NCBI RefSeq assembly: GCF_001592755.1
Contig: NZ_LUKF01000001.1
Span: 410,029 to 474,028, forward strand
Origin: Bdellovibrio bacteriovorus
GTDB lineage: Bacteria > Bdellovibrionota > Bdellovibrionia > Bdellovibrionales > Bdellovibrionaceae
Direction: 5' to 3'
Length of the DNA: 64,000 bases
Under the pieces are notes generated by a model. That model was given only the letters and a program-made list of their open reading frames with translations. It made no database searches and was not told where the DNA came from. Below are positions 34,858-42,853 of the stretch, piece after piece. Each line of letters begins with the position of its first letter. Position 1 is the first letter of the stretch. Position numbers and translations under genes: made by a program.

Positions 34858-35484
34858 ATGCAAGCGACGTCACGGTATAACTACTACGAGATTCTAGAGC
34901 TGACAGCAAATGCACCTCAACACGAGGTGAGTGCTGCCTATGAACGCGCGCGCACAACGTACTCCGGTGAAAATCCTGCGATCTATACAATCTTCTCTGA
35001 ACAAGAAGCCCGTGAGCTTTTGGTTTTGATCGAGGAAGCTTACCAAGTTCTTGGAAATAAAATTCTTAGAAACATCTACGATCAACGCCTGCTCAGTGGT
35101 CGAGCTTCATTGAACGATCTGACTTACGCTTCGATTATTGAAGCGAGCAAACAAGTCTTCCCCGAGCAAAAAGTTGAAAAGCCTATTCCTACTTTCAAAA
35201 AAGACGAAGCTTTTGAAAAAGAGATCGCTGCGAAAGAAAACTGGGACGGAGCTTTCTTACAAAAAGTACGTGAGTACAAACAGATCTCTGTGCAACGCAT
35301 GAGCGAGATCACAAAGATCAATTCTTACTATGTTACCGCTGTAGAAAGTATGGATCCATCGGGTCTTCCAGCTGTTGTGTTCGTTCGTGGTTACGTAGTT
35401 CAAATCGCTAAAGCTTTGGGTTTGGACGATAAAAAAGTCGCCGACTCGTACATGAAGAACTTCAAGAACGGTCTTGGAAAGTAA
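34858..35484 (+). CDS. J-like/RodZ-type HTH fusion protein
   Basis: The 208-residue protein has a J-domain-like N-terminus (NYYEILELTANAPQHEVSAAY, residues 8-28, then helices to about 77) that lacks the HPD motif needed to stimulate Hsp70 ATPase. A charged linker follows (about 95-125) and then a RodZ-type helix-turn-helix (about 130-200, FLQKVREYKQISVQRMSEIT and FVRGYVVQIAKALG). No membrane span or signal is visible, so it is cytosolic. It sits 8 bases after the MinD-like gene and overlaps rluD slightly. Role unknown; cell-cycle or transcription-linked adaptor is inference. Confidence 0.8.
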   Translation: MQATSRYNYYEILELTANAPQHEVSAAYERARTTYSGENPAIYTIFSEQEARELLVLIEEAYQVLGNKILRNIYDQRLLSGRASLNDLTYASIIEASKQVFPEQKVEKPIPTFKKDEAFEKEIAAKENWDGAFLQKVREYKQISVQRMSEITKINSYYVTAVESMDPSGLPAVVFVRGYVVQIAKALGLDDKKVADSYMKNFKNGLGK

Positions 35485-36487
35485 ATCCACTTTGCAAAAA
35501 ATCAATGTCACCGCGACATCGGACATGCATGGGCTTCGCCTGGATAAGGCATTGGCACTTATTGAGGATGTTGGAACACGCTCGCGCGCTTCTCACTTAA
35601 TTGATGCTTCTGCCGTCTTGCTCAATGGAAAGACCGCCAAAGCTTCTGCTTCAGTTAAAGAAGGTGATGAAATTGAAATCACCTTACCCGAGCCCGTCCC
35701 TACCGAACTTCAGCCTTACGATCTTAAATTGGACATCCTTTTTGAAGACGAAGATCTGATCGTCATCAATAAACCCGCAGGTCTTGTGGTTCACCCGGCT
35801 GCGGGACACGCTCATGATACTTTAGTAAATGCTTTGATTGCGCACACCGAAGACTTATCTATGAAGTTTGGGGAAGAGCGTCCCGGAATCGTCCATCGTC
35901 TCGATAAAGAAACCAGCGGCGTGATCGTCATTGCAAAAAACGATAAAGCTCATGAATCTTTGACCGCGCAATTCAAAGAACGCAGCACTCATCGCATTTA
36001 CTATGCAGTGGCTATTGGAACTGCAAGAACATTGTCATCTGGAACAATCAAGAGCTTCTTGGCCCGTCATCCAACAGATCGAAAACGTTATGCTTCCGTT
36101 TTAGATGATGAAAGAAAACCTTACACCGATAAAGACGATCCACCCACTGTCGGAAAGTGGGCCGTCACTCATTACGAAGTTTTAAATCGCAAAAGTGGCC
36201 TCAGTTATCTAAAACTAAAACTAGAAACTGGAAGAACACACCAAATTCGTGTGCATCTTTCTGAAAATGGTCTGCCGATTGCGGGCGATATTCTTTACGG
36301 TGCGGATAAGAAGACAAAAAATATCGAAGCTCGTGAAACGCAAGAATCTATTCGCAGTTTGAATAGGTTCTTGCTGCACGCTGCAGAGTTAGGGTTTACT
36401 CACCCTCGCACTCAAGAACGAATGTTCTTTCAACAAGACTGGCCAGAGGATGTTTTAGTTTTAATTAATAAATGGGGATTGCGATGA
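35474..36487 (+). CDS. rluD: RluD-family 23S rRNA pseudouridine synthase
   Basis: Isomerises uridines in 23S rRNA. An S4-like RNA-binding domain (about 18-75) precedes the catalytic domain with HRLDKETSGVIV (141-152; catalytic Asp144). KLKLETGRTHQIRVH is the other family motif. 337 residues fits the RluC/RluD group; which uridines are targeted is not certain. The start is TTG at 35474, overlapping the upstream gene by 11 bases; a start at 35492 (TTG) is also possible. Confidence 0.9.
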   Translation: MESKSTLQKINVTATSDMHGLRLDKALALIEDVGTRSRASHLIDASAVLLNGKTAKASASVKEGDEIEITLPEPVPTELQPYDLKLDILFEDEDLIVINKPAGLVVHPAAGHAHDTLVNALIAHTEDLSMKFGEERPGIVHRLDKETSGVIVIAKNDKAHESLTAQFKERSTHRIYYAVAIGTARTLSSGTIKSFLARHPTDRKRYASVLDDERKPYTDKDDPPTVGKWAVTHYEVLNRKSGLSYLKLKLETGRTHQIRVHLSENGLPIAGDILYGADKKTKNIEARETQESIRSLNRFLLHAAELGFTHPRTQERMFFQQDWPEDVLVLINKWGLR

Positions 36488-37182
36488 ATCTAGAACAAAC
36501 CGAACTTGGATATGAAATGCGCACCCCGCATTTCACGGTTTTTCTAGGTGGCGTTAATGCCCAGCTAACTCAGCTCAAAGCGGCGTATCCTCAATACAAC
36601 TTCGTGCGCGTTAAGCAAATTCACAGCGATGCCGTTGTCGAAAGTAAAGATGTTCAGCTTGACTATCAGACCATCGCGGATGCGCACTTCACTCGCGAAA
36701 AGAACTTGGCGTTGTGTGTGATCACCGCTGACTGTGTGCCGGCCCTTATATTTGATCCAACGACAAACTTAATTGCGGGCATTCATGCCGGTTGGCGCGG
36801 AGTCGCCTCCCGCATTATCCCTAAAACCATTGAAAAGTTAATCGCTGCCGGAGCAAAAGCTCAAAATCTTCACGTCGTGGTGGGGCCTCACATTCAAAAA
36901 CCCAGCTTCGAAGTGGGTATCGATGTTCGTGACCAAATTCTTTCTAGCTTAGGGCCTTTAAGTCCTGAAGAGCGCGCGGTTTATTTTGAAACTCTTCCTG
37001 ATAATAAAGCTCTTGTAGACCTTAACCAAGTTGTCCGAACGCAGCTTCAGCAAGAAGGTGTTCCTGCCGACAATGTATTCCTTTTACACATCGACACGGT
37101 GACCGATTCAAGATTTCACTCTTATCGTCGCGATAAAGATAAATCGGGAAGACAAATTAGTTTTATCTGCCGAACATCATGA
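36484..37182 (+). CDS. pgeF: Multicopper polyphenol oxidase/PgeF-family protein
   Basis: Also called YfiH/laccase-domain protein; bacterial members cleave purine nucleosides or edit peptidoglycan precursors. VRVKQIHSDAVVES, CVITADCVPALIF and IHAGWRGVASRI carry the conserved metal ligands. I chose ATG at 36484 with GGGGA before it and ATGA overlap with rluD; an ATG 12 bases upstream is in frame. 232 residues, normal. It overlaps mpg by ATGA downstream. Confidence 0.88.
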   Translation: MNLEQTELGYEMRTPHFTVFLGGVNAQLTQLKAAYPQYNFVRVKQIHSDAVVESKDVQLDYQTIADAHFTREKNLALCVITADCVPALIFDPTTNLIAGIHAGWRGVASRIIPKTIEKLIAAGAKAQNLHVVVGPHIQKPSFEVGIDVRDQILSSLGPLSPEERAVYFETLPDNKALVDLNQVVRTQLQQEGVPADNVFLLHIDTVTDSRFHSYRRDKDKSGRQISFICRTS

Positions 37183-37760
37183 AAATCCTGCCACAAGAAT
37201 TTTACATGGAAGACACTACGACTGTAGCTAAGGCTCTGTTGGGAAAAATCTTGCATGTCAAAAAAGGCAAAGAAGAATTTAAAGCGCGTATCGTGGAAGT
37301 CGAAGCCTACTTAGGAATTGAAGATCCTGCCTGCCACACTTTCGGAGATCGAAAAACTCCCCGCACAAAATCAATGTATCTCGACGGAGGACATAGCTAC
37401 GTTTACATGATCTATGGCATGTACTATTGCTTAAACTTCGTCACTCGCACAGAAGAATTTCCAGAAGCCGTTTTGATTCGCGGTGTGCAGCCTCTTAACG
37501 CCGACACACACGTAAAGAAAAAAGATATTAAAACGAATGGACCCGGAAAGCTTTGTAAGCACTATGAAATTACTAAAGAGCATGACGGTTTAAAGCTCTG
37601 GAAGAACACATCTCCCCTTTTTGTGAGTGAAGATGATCATATCGTAAAATCCAAACAGATTATCGCACGACCCCGTATCGGAGTCGACTATGCGGGAGAA
37701 GCCGCCCAGTGGCCGCTTCGCTTCTATCTTAAAGATAATCTTTTTATTTCACGCCCCTAA
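37179..37760 (+). CDS. mpg: 3-methyladenine DNA glycosylase (AAG/Mpg family)
   Basis: Removes alkylated purines in base excision repair. RIVEVEAYLGIEDPACHTFG (about 39-58) holds the catalytic Glu/Tyr region; the following KTKSMYLDGGHSYVYMIYGMYYCLN is the other signature. 193 residues is standard. ATG overlaps the pgeF stop (ATGA), making it the last coupled gene of the run. The next gene has its own 137-base upstream gap. Confidence 0.93.
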   Translation: MKILPQEFYMEDTTTVAKALLGKILHVKKGKEEFKARIVEVEAYLGIEDPACHTFGDRKTPRTKSMYLDGGHSYVYMIYGMYYCLNFVTRTEEFPEAVLIRGVQPLNADTHVKKKDIKTNGPGKLCKHYEITKEHDGLKLWKNTSPLFVSEDDHIVKSKQIIARPRIGVDYAGEAAQWPLRFYLKDNLFISRP

Positions 37761-37897
37761 TTCAGGATGACACTCTGACCGCTTGTTTCATTTCGAAGCA
37801 AATAGCAGGACCAATGTTTGAAAGCGTAGTGATAAGTGCGCGCCGAAAATAAAGTTTTCTTTGGTCCTCATTTCTGAACAATGCTAATATTGTAAGC

Positions 37898-38533
37898 ATG
37901 AAGGTCTTACAGCAAGTTGAATATGGGGAACGTTTCAATACTTTTTCGCACGCTTTGGGTGCGTTTCTTGCCCTTCTTGGTTCTGTTCTTTTAATCGGAC
38001 TTGCCGCTTCAAAACAAGATACGTGGCGACTGTTTTCTTTCTCGGTGTATGCCTTTACAACCGTGGGTCTTTACTGCATTTCGACGATGTATCACGGATC
38101 CCAGGGACAGAAGAAAGACTTCTATCGCAAGCTTGATTACATCGGCATTTATTTAAAGATCGCCGGCAATTATACTCCCTACGCGATTTTAGCTTTGCGA
38201 GGAAATACCGGCTGGATTGTTCTAGGTGTCGTGTGGGCACTGGCAGTCTTAGGAATTATGTGGGAGCTTGTTGCCACTTCGAAGAATCGCAATTTTTCTT
38301 TCGCGCTTTATGGGATTATGAGTGTCACAGTTTTACCTGCTTTGAAACAACTGATGGATGCAATTCCTCCAATGGGTTTTGCGATGATCATGGCGGGTTT
38401 TATTTCTTACGCTGTCGGCGTTTATTTCTTTTTCAATGATACTAAAATCAAACACGGTCACGGAATGTGGCACCTGTGCGTGATGGCTGGAACAGCCTTT
38501 CAATATCTCTGCGTTTTAATCTATCTGACCTAG
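37898..38533 (+). CDS. Hemolysin III/TrhA-family membrane protein
   Basis: A seven-span membrane protein of the PAQR-like hemolysin III family: FSHALGAFLALLGS near the N-terminus, CISTMYHGSQG, KLDYIGIYLKIAGNYTP and HGHGMWHLCVMAGTAFQY with the conserved His residues. In B. subtilis and E. coli such proteins affect membrane fluidity homeostasis; a true hemolytic role is uncertain. 211 residues is normal. Single gene with gaps on both sides. Confidence 0.9.
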   Translation: MKVLQQVEYGERFNTFSHALGAFLALLGSVLLIGLAASKQDTWRLFSFSVYAFTTVGLYCISTMYHGSQGQKKDFYRKLDYIGIYLKIAGNYTPYAILALRGNTGWIVLGVVWALAVLGIMWELVATSKNRNFSFALYGIMSVTVLPALKQLMDAIPPMGFAMIMAGFISYAVGVYFFFNDTKIKHGHGMWHLCVMAGTAFQYLCVLIYLT

Positions 38534-38625
38534 CCTTTTTGTCATTAGTAAGTGACAGTTCCTTCGCATTCCATACAATTTAATCATACAACTGAATTCA
38601 GGTCGATGTCTGGAAGGGTATGATG

Positions 38626-39720
38626 ATGCAACTGAGATATTTCTTCGCTGTTTCCATTATTGGTTCTTTGCTTGTTTTAAATCTTTCGTGCGCAGAAAAA
38701 AGTCAGGCTCCAGAATCAATGAACTTGAAGCTTCTTAGAATGCAAGCCGAAGCAAATTATCAAACAGACATCGTTCAAAATCCTGCGTCCGTAAAGAGTG
38801 TGCAAAGAGTCGCCTTGGTTTCAGGTATTGATCAATCTGCTGATCAAAGTTTTTGGAATTCCATCGCATCTCACAAACCCGACTTGGTCATCGCAACAGG
38901 AAATACTGTTCATTCTACGAAAGCTTTCGAAAAACCTTTGCTTTCCCAATACAAGAAATTGGATGAAAACGAAGACTATCGCAAAATCCGTCAGAGCGTT
39001 CCATTCATGGCAACGTGGGATGAGCTTGATTTCGGAATACGCCATGGAGACTCTTCTTTTCAAAGTAAGAACGAAAGCCGTGATGCTTTTCTTAAGTACT
39101 GGAATTACATCCCGAAGCTTCAACCAAAATCCGCAAAAGGCATTGAGCATTCTATCATTCTGGGCCCAGCTGGAAAACGTGTGCAAATCATCGTGCTCGA
39201 CACTCGTTACTATGCAACACCATGGACCGAAAACGGTTCTGATGGAAAGTTCAAAAAGAATTGGTCTAAATCCGCAAGCTTGTTAGGTGCTCAACAATGG
39301 AATTGGTTAGCGAACGAGCTTAGAAAAGATTCCGACTTCAAAGTGATTGTTTCATCCCTTCAACTTGCTGCAAACACCGATGAAGGAGAGCGCTGGGGAC
39401 TTTATCCTCACGATCGCCAAAAACTTTTTGATACGATTCGCAATGCCGGAGCAAAAAAAGTCGTTGTCGTCAGTGGCAATCGTAACTTTGGTGCTTTAGG
39501 TAAAGTCGATATGGAAAACTATGGTCCTCTGTATGATTTAACTGTGGGACCTTTCAATGAATCCGTTATGAGTTCTGAAAAAGATCGCCACTACATCGGC
39601 GATTCTGTGGCCTCGGGAAATTTTGGAATGCTGGAATGGGATTGGAAACGTCAGACACTGCACTTAAAAATCTTTGATCGCGACAACAAGCTCGCTAAAG
39701 ACCTTCGTATCAATATTTAA
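38626..39720 (+). CDS. PhoD-like lipoprotein with degenerate active site
   Basis: The protein follows the alkaline phosphatase D (PhoD) pattern: a lipobox (LVLNLSC), a DTRYY segment (194-198), LLGAQQWNWL and VIVSSLQ, then ERWGLYPHDRQKLF. The metal-ligand positions look altered: ATGNTVH replaces the usual GDN-Y, WDELDFG replaces WDDHD, and VSGNRNFG replaces SGDxH (residue numbers counted from the first of three consecutive ATGs). It may therefore be a non-catalytic binding protein. Three ATGs in a row occur at 38620, 38623 and 38626; the GGAAGGG site favours the last, giving 364 residues. Confidence 0.75.
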   Translation: MQLRYFFAVSIIGSLLVLNLSCAEKSQAPESMNLKLLRMQAEANYQTDIVQNPASVKSVQRVALVSGIDQSADQSFWNSIASHKPDLVIATGNTVHSTKAFEKPLLSQYKKLDENEDYRKIRQSVPFMATWDELDFGIRHGDSSFQSKNESRDAFLKYWNYIPKLQPKSAKGIEHSIILGPAGKRVQIIVLDTRYYATPWTENGSDGKFKKNWSKSASLLGAQQWNWLANELRKDSDFKVIVSSLQLAANTDEGERWGLYPHDRQKLFDTIRNAGAKKVVVVSGNRNFGALGKVDMENYGPLYDLTVGPFNESVMSSEKDRHYIGDSVASGNFGMLEWDWKRQTLHLKIFDRDNKLAKDLRINI

Positions 39721-39730
39721 CTAGAAAGAA

Positions 39731-39770
39731 CCTGGTTCCTTTTCCCAACGATGGGAAGCAGGTACCTTTT
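39731..39770 (+). terminator. Probable terminator after PhoD-like gene
   Basis: A hairpin with inner stem TTCCCA/TGGGAA and outer stem GGTTCCT/AGGTACC (one mismatch, small bulge), followed by TTTT, begins 11 bases after the stop. Confidence 0.5.
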
Positions 39771-39773
39771 AGG

Positions 39774-39803
39774 CAAAAAAAATCCCGCTGAAGAAGCGGG
39801 ATT
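39774..39803 (-). terminator. Intrinsic terminator of tRNA-Phe
   Basis: 9-bp stem AATCCCGCT/AGCGGGATT with a 5-base loop, and on the minus strand a run of T. It lies 19 bases after the tRNA 3' end. Confidence 0.85.
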
Positions 39804-39821
39804 GAAGATTCGAAAGAAAAA

Positions 39822-39897
<76 letters not shown>

Positions 39898-39903
39898 ACG
39901 GAA

Positions 39904-39942
39904 ATCAAAGAGACCAAATGTGTATCTTTTGGCCTCTTTGAT
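39904..39942. repeat. 15-base inverted repeat between tRNA-Phe and transsulfuration gene
   Basis: Arms 39904-39918 and 39928-39942 pair at 14 of 15 positions around a 9-base loop. It sits 6 bases from the tRNA 5' end and 8 bases after the stop of the cystathionine lyase/synthase gene. On the minus strand a TTGACA box (39942-39947) abuts it, so the would-be -10 region falls in the loop. It could end the upstream transcript, protect a 3' end, or control tRNA transcription; none is established. Confidence 0.6.
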
Positions 39943-39950
39943 GTCAACAA

Positions 39951-41114
39951 CTAGGCTTTATCGAAGGCGTTTTTTAAGTCGTTTAGTAGATCGTTCAAGT
40001 CTTCCACCCCTACAGAGAGGCGAATCAACGAATCATCGATCCCTAAAGCCTTGCGGTTTTCTGCTGGAACGGAGGCATGCGTCATAATCGCCGGATGCTC
40101 GATAAGGCTCTCTACGCCCCCCAAGCTCTCTGCCAAAGAGAAAACATTCACATTTTCAAGGAACTTGCGGGCAGAATCCATGCCTCCCTTGATGTAGAAA
40201 GTAATCATTCCGCCAAAACCGTGCATCTGTTCTTTGGCCAAAGCATGTTGAGGATGGCTCTCAAGACCTGGATAGATGACTTTGTCCACTTTGGGATGGT
40301 TTTCCAAAAACTTCGCAATCGCCATCGCATTTTCCTGATGGGCCTTCATACGCAATGGCAAAGTTTTCAAACTTCTTAAACACATAAACGAATCAAAAGG
40401 TCCTTGAATCGCGCCCATACCGTTGCTTAAGAAAGCCAATTTTTCTGCCAAGTCATCACGAGAGGTCACCGCAATCCCACCAACCACGTCACTGTGGCCA
40501 CCGATATACTTCGTTGCAGAGTGAACGACGATGTCAGCTCCCAACTCTAAAGGACGTTGGAAGTACGGGCTCATAAACGTATTATCGACCGCAACGATGA
40601 TACCTTTAGATTTCGCAATCGCAGAGATGCGTTTGATATCAACAAGTTTCAAAGTAGGATTCGTCGGAGTTTCCAACCACACCATTTTCGTAGTGGCTTT
40701 GATCGCCTTTTCGAAATTTTCTACCTTCGTCAAATCCGTATAAGAAAAGTCGATTCCATCATGCTTAAGGACTTTGTCGAACAGACGGAAAGTACCGCCG
40801 TACATGTCATCCATAGCGATCACATGATCGCCACCTTTTAGGATGTGCAGGATGGTTGTTGTCGCTGCACAACCGGAAGCAAAGGCGAATCCGTACTTAC
40901 CACTTTCAAGGCTCGCCATACAATTTTCGTAAGCGCGACGAGTGGGATTGTGTGTGCGTGAATATTCCCACCCCTTATGCACACCCGGAGATTCTTGTAC
41001 ATAAGTCGAGGTCAAATAAACAGGCGTCATGATGGCACCGGTTGTTGGATCCGGCGATTGACCGGCATGAATAGCTCTTGTTGCAAAACCCAAGTTCTCT
41101 GTTGTCTTTTTCAT
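39951..41114 (-). CDS. Cystathionine gamma-synthase/lyase family enzyme
   Basis: A PLP enzyme of the Cys/Met metabolism family. YSRTHNPTR (51-59), MDDMYGGTFRLF (101-112), LETPTNPTLKL (147-157), and SATKYIGGHSDVVGG (199-213) with the PLP Lys at 202 are all present. 387 residues is standard. Next to a cystathionine beta-synthase-like gene, the likely use is gamma-lyase in reverse transsulfuration (homocysteine to cysteine), but family members with gamma-synthase activity look the same by motif. Eight bases separate it from the upstream gene. Ribosome site AGGTG. Confidence 0.9.
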   Translation of the reverse strand: MKKTTENLGFATRAIHAGQSPDPTTGAIMTPVYLTSTYVQESPGVHKGWEYSRTHNPTRRAYENCMASLESGKYGFAFASGCAATTTILHILKGGDHVIAMDDMYGGTFRLFDKVLKHDGIDFSYTDLTKVENFEKAIKATTKMVWLETPTNPTLKLVDIKRISAIAKSKGIIVAVDNTFMSPYFQRPLELGADIVVHSATKYIGGHSDVVGGIAVTSRDDLAEKLAFLSNGMGAIQGPFDSFMCLRSLKTLPLRMKAHQENAMAIAKFLENHPKVDKVIYPGLESHPQHALAKEQMHGFGGMITFYIKGGMDSARKFLENVNVFSLAESLGGVESLIEHPAIMTHASVPAENRKALGIDDSLIRLSVGVEDLNDLLNDLKNAFDKA

Positions 41115-41122
41115 AGCGACAC

Positions 41123-42169
41123 CTATTTTTTTAGATTCTTCAATGCCTCTTCAGCACTGATCACGCGATTAAATGCAGTTTTCACATCAGCTTCTTTAAG
41201 GAAACCGTTTTCAATCATCCATTTGTCGTTGAAGGCTTTGCTCAGATATTGGCGACCGCTATCTGGGAAGATCACGACGATGTTCGAAGGTTTCTCAAGC
41301 TTTTCAGAGGCTTTCAACGCGCCGACAAGGGCTGTGGCACTGGAAGGTCCGACTAACAAACCTTCTTCAGAGACCAAACGACGTGTCATATCAAAAGCTT
41401 CAGGGTCACTGACGCGAACAAACCCATCATAAATATCCAAGTGCACGTTTCCTGGAAGCATATCTTCGCCGATACCTTCCACTTTGTACGATCCTGGCGG
41501 ATCCACGATCTTTTTATGATAGAAAAGATCGTAAAGAATGCTTCCGATCGGGTCCGCGCATATCACTTTTACATCAGACTTCTTCTCTTTAAGGAATTTC
41601 GCACAACCTGAAAGAGTTCCACCCGTGCCAGCTCCGCCGACTAACATATCAATTTTTCCATCCATCTGTTCCCAGATTTCTGGACCTGTTGTTTTGTAAT
41701 GGCGAGTTGGATTATCCGGATTGAAGAACTGATTCGCCAGGAAAGCTCCCGGAGTCTGTTCTGCGATCTTTTTTGAGACAGAGTAATGACTGAGGGGATC
41801 TTCTGGCTCAACCATCGGAGTAATTACAACTTGAGCTCCGTAAGCACGCAACAAGGCGCGTTTTTCTTCGCTCATCTTTTCAGGCATCACGAAAATACAC
41901 TTATAACCTTTAACTGCCGCCGCTAAAGCCAGGCCCACACCGGTGTTCCCGGAAGTTGCTTCCACGATGGTGCCACCTGGTTTTAGATCGCCACGTTTTT
42001 CGGCTTCTTCAATCATCGCAACCGCAACGCGGTCCTTAATGCTGCCGCCTGGATTGAAATATTCCACTTTCGCGAAGAATTTATGCTTAGAACCCTTCGT
42101 AACGTTGTGAAGAGCCACTATCGGCGTGTCGCCGACAGTATCCAAAATCGAATTATAGATGTGTGACAT
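41123..42169 (-). CDS. Cystathionine beta-synthase/cysteine synthase-like enzyme
   Basis: A fold-type II PLP enzyme: NPGGSIKDRVAV (39-50, PLP Lys45), EATSGNTGVGLALAA, and GAGTGGTLSG. The EGIGEDMLPGN segment and the longer C-terminal region resemble cystathionine beta-synthase more than CysK; no regulatory CBS domains are appended. With the next gene it would carry homocysteine to cysteine (reverse transsulfuration). It starts 6 bases after the preceding small ORF. Confidence 0.9.
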   Translation of the reverse strand: MSHIYNSILDTVGDTPIVALHNVTKGSKHKFFAKVEYFNPGGSIKDRVAVAMIEEAEKRGDLKPGGTIVEATSGNTGVGLALAAAVKGYKCIFVMPEKMSEEKRALLRAYGAQVVITPMVEPEDPLSHYSVSKKIAEQTPGAFLANQFFNPDNPTRHYKTTGPEIWEQMDGKIDMLVGGAGTGGTLSGCAKFLKEKKSDVKVICADPIGSILYDLFYHKKIVDPPGSYKVEGIGEDMLPGNVHLDIYDGFVRVSDPEAFDMTRRLVSEEGLLVGPSSATALVGALKASEKLEKPSNIVVIFPDSGRQYLSKAFNDKWMIENGFLKEADVKTAFNRVISAEEALKNLKK

Positions 42170-42175
42170 GATTTA

Positions 42176-42388
42176 CTATCTTTCTAAGTCATTTCTTCTT
42201 CTGTTGGGACGAAGAAGGACTGAATTCATCGACTGCAAAACTGTATTCATTTGAGTCAAAGGATCTACGGAATAGTCCATGCCAAGCTCAGTCGTCAGTT
42301 GCTTTACAAGTTGACGGCTCGGTTGATCTTTCATCAATTCGTCCACCAATTTTTCTAAAGCAGCCTGTTTTTTGTCTGATTGTGCCAT
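42176..42388 (-). CDS. Small hypothetical protein, 70 residues
   Basis: No family recognised. The 70 residues are helical and charged (MAQSDKKQAALEKLVDELMK...) with no signal or membrane segment, so probably cytosolic. GGAGGAAA directly upstream of the ATG and close spacing to the beta-synthase gene (6 bases) support translation. It lies between that gene and the TadC-like gene. Confidence 0.65.
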   Translation of the reverse strand: MAQSDKKQAALEKLVDELMKDQPSRQLVKQLTTELGMDYSVDPLTQMNTVLQSMNSVLLRPNRRRNDLER

Positions 42389-42415
42389 GGGCTTTCCTCC
42401 AACACGGCCACTCTA

Positions 42416-42853
42416 TCACCCCCCTCCTAAAGAGTGAAAAAAATTTTGCAGAAGCGGTCCAAAAAGGAGCATCAAAAATGCGGGAAATTGGAAGATTAAG
42501 AGGGGCACCAGCATTATAAATGGCAATCGCGCAATTTTATTTGTGATTTCTTCGTTACAGGCTTCGATCAGCTCCTCTTCTAAGCGAACAAGGACACCGT
42601 GGATGGCCTCACCGCGCAGTCCGCGCTCTAAAATCTGCAAAAGTGTGCGCCGATGCAGGGAAGAAAGGCCTTGAATGCACTCTTTAGGATCTTGTCCCTG
42701 CTGTAAAAGAGCCAGCCATTGCGTCACGATCAGCGGAAATTCCCCGTCGTGCTTTTTAATATAATGCAAAACACCTTGTTTGACCGATTGTCCCTTTTCG
42801 ATAGCTCGTTTAACGGAACTTAAAAGCTCCAACGGCGGCGCTAAACCTTCCAT
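42416..42853 (-). CDS. TadC-like T2SF-domain protein (short)
   Basis: A 145-residue protein with an amphipathic helical part (about 1-100) and a C-terminal hydrophobic span (LPFIMLVPLLIFQFPAFLML), the pattern of the GspF/TadB/TadC (T2SF) platform domain. I start it at ATG 42853, with AAGGAG seven bases before it, rather than at 42910; it then overlaps the upstream gene by 13 bases. As a Tad component it would be the inner-membrane partner of TadB. No other tad genes are adjacent. Confidence 0.7.
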   Translation of the reverse strand: MEGLAPPLELLSSVKRAIEKGQSVKQGVLHYIKKHDGEFPLIVTQWLALLQQGQDPKECIQGLSSLHRRTLLQILERGLRGEAIHGVLVRLEEELIEACNEEITNKIARLPFIMLVPLLIFQFPAFLMLLFGPLLQNFFHSLGGG

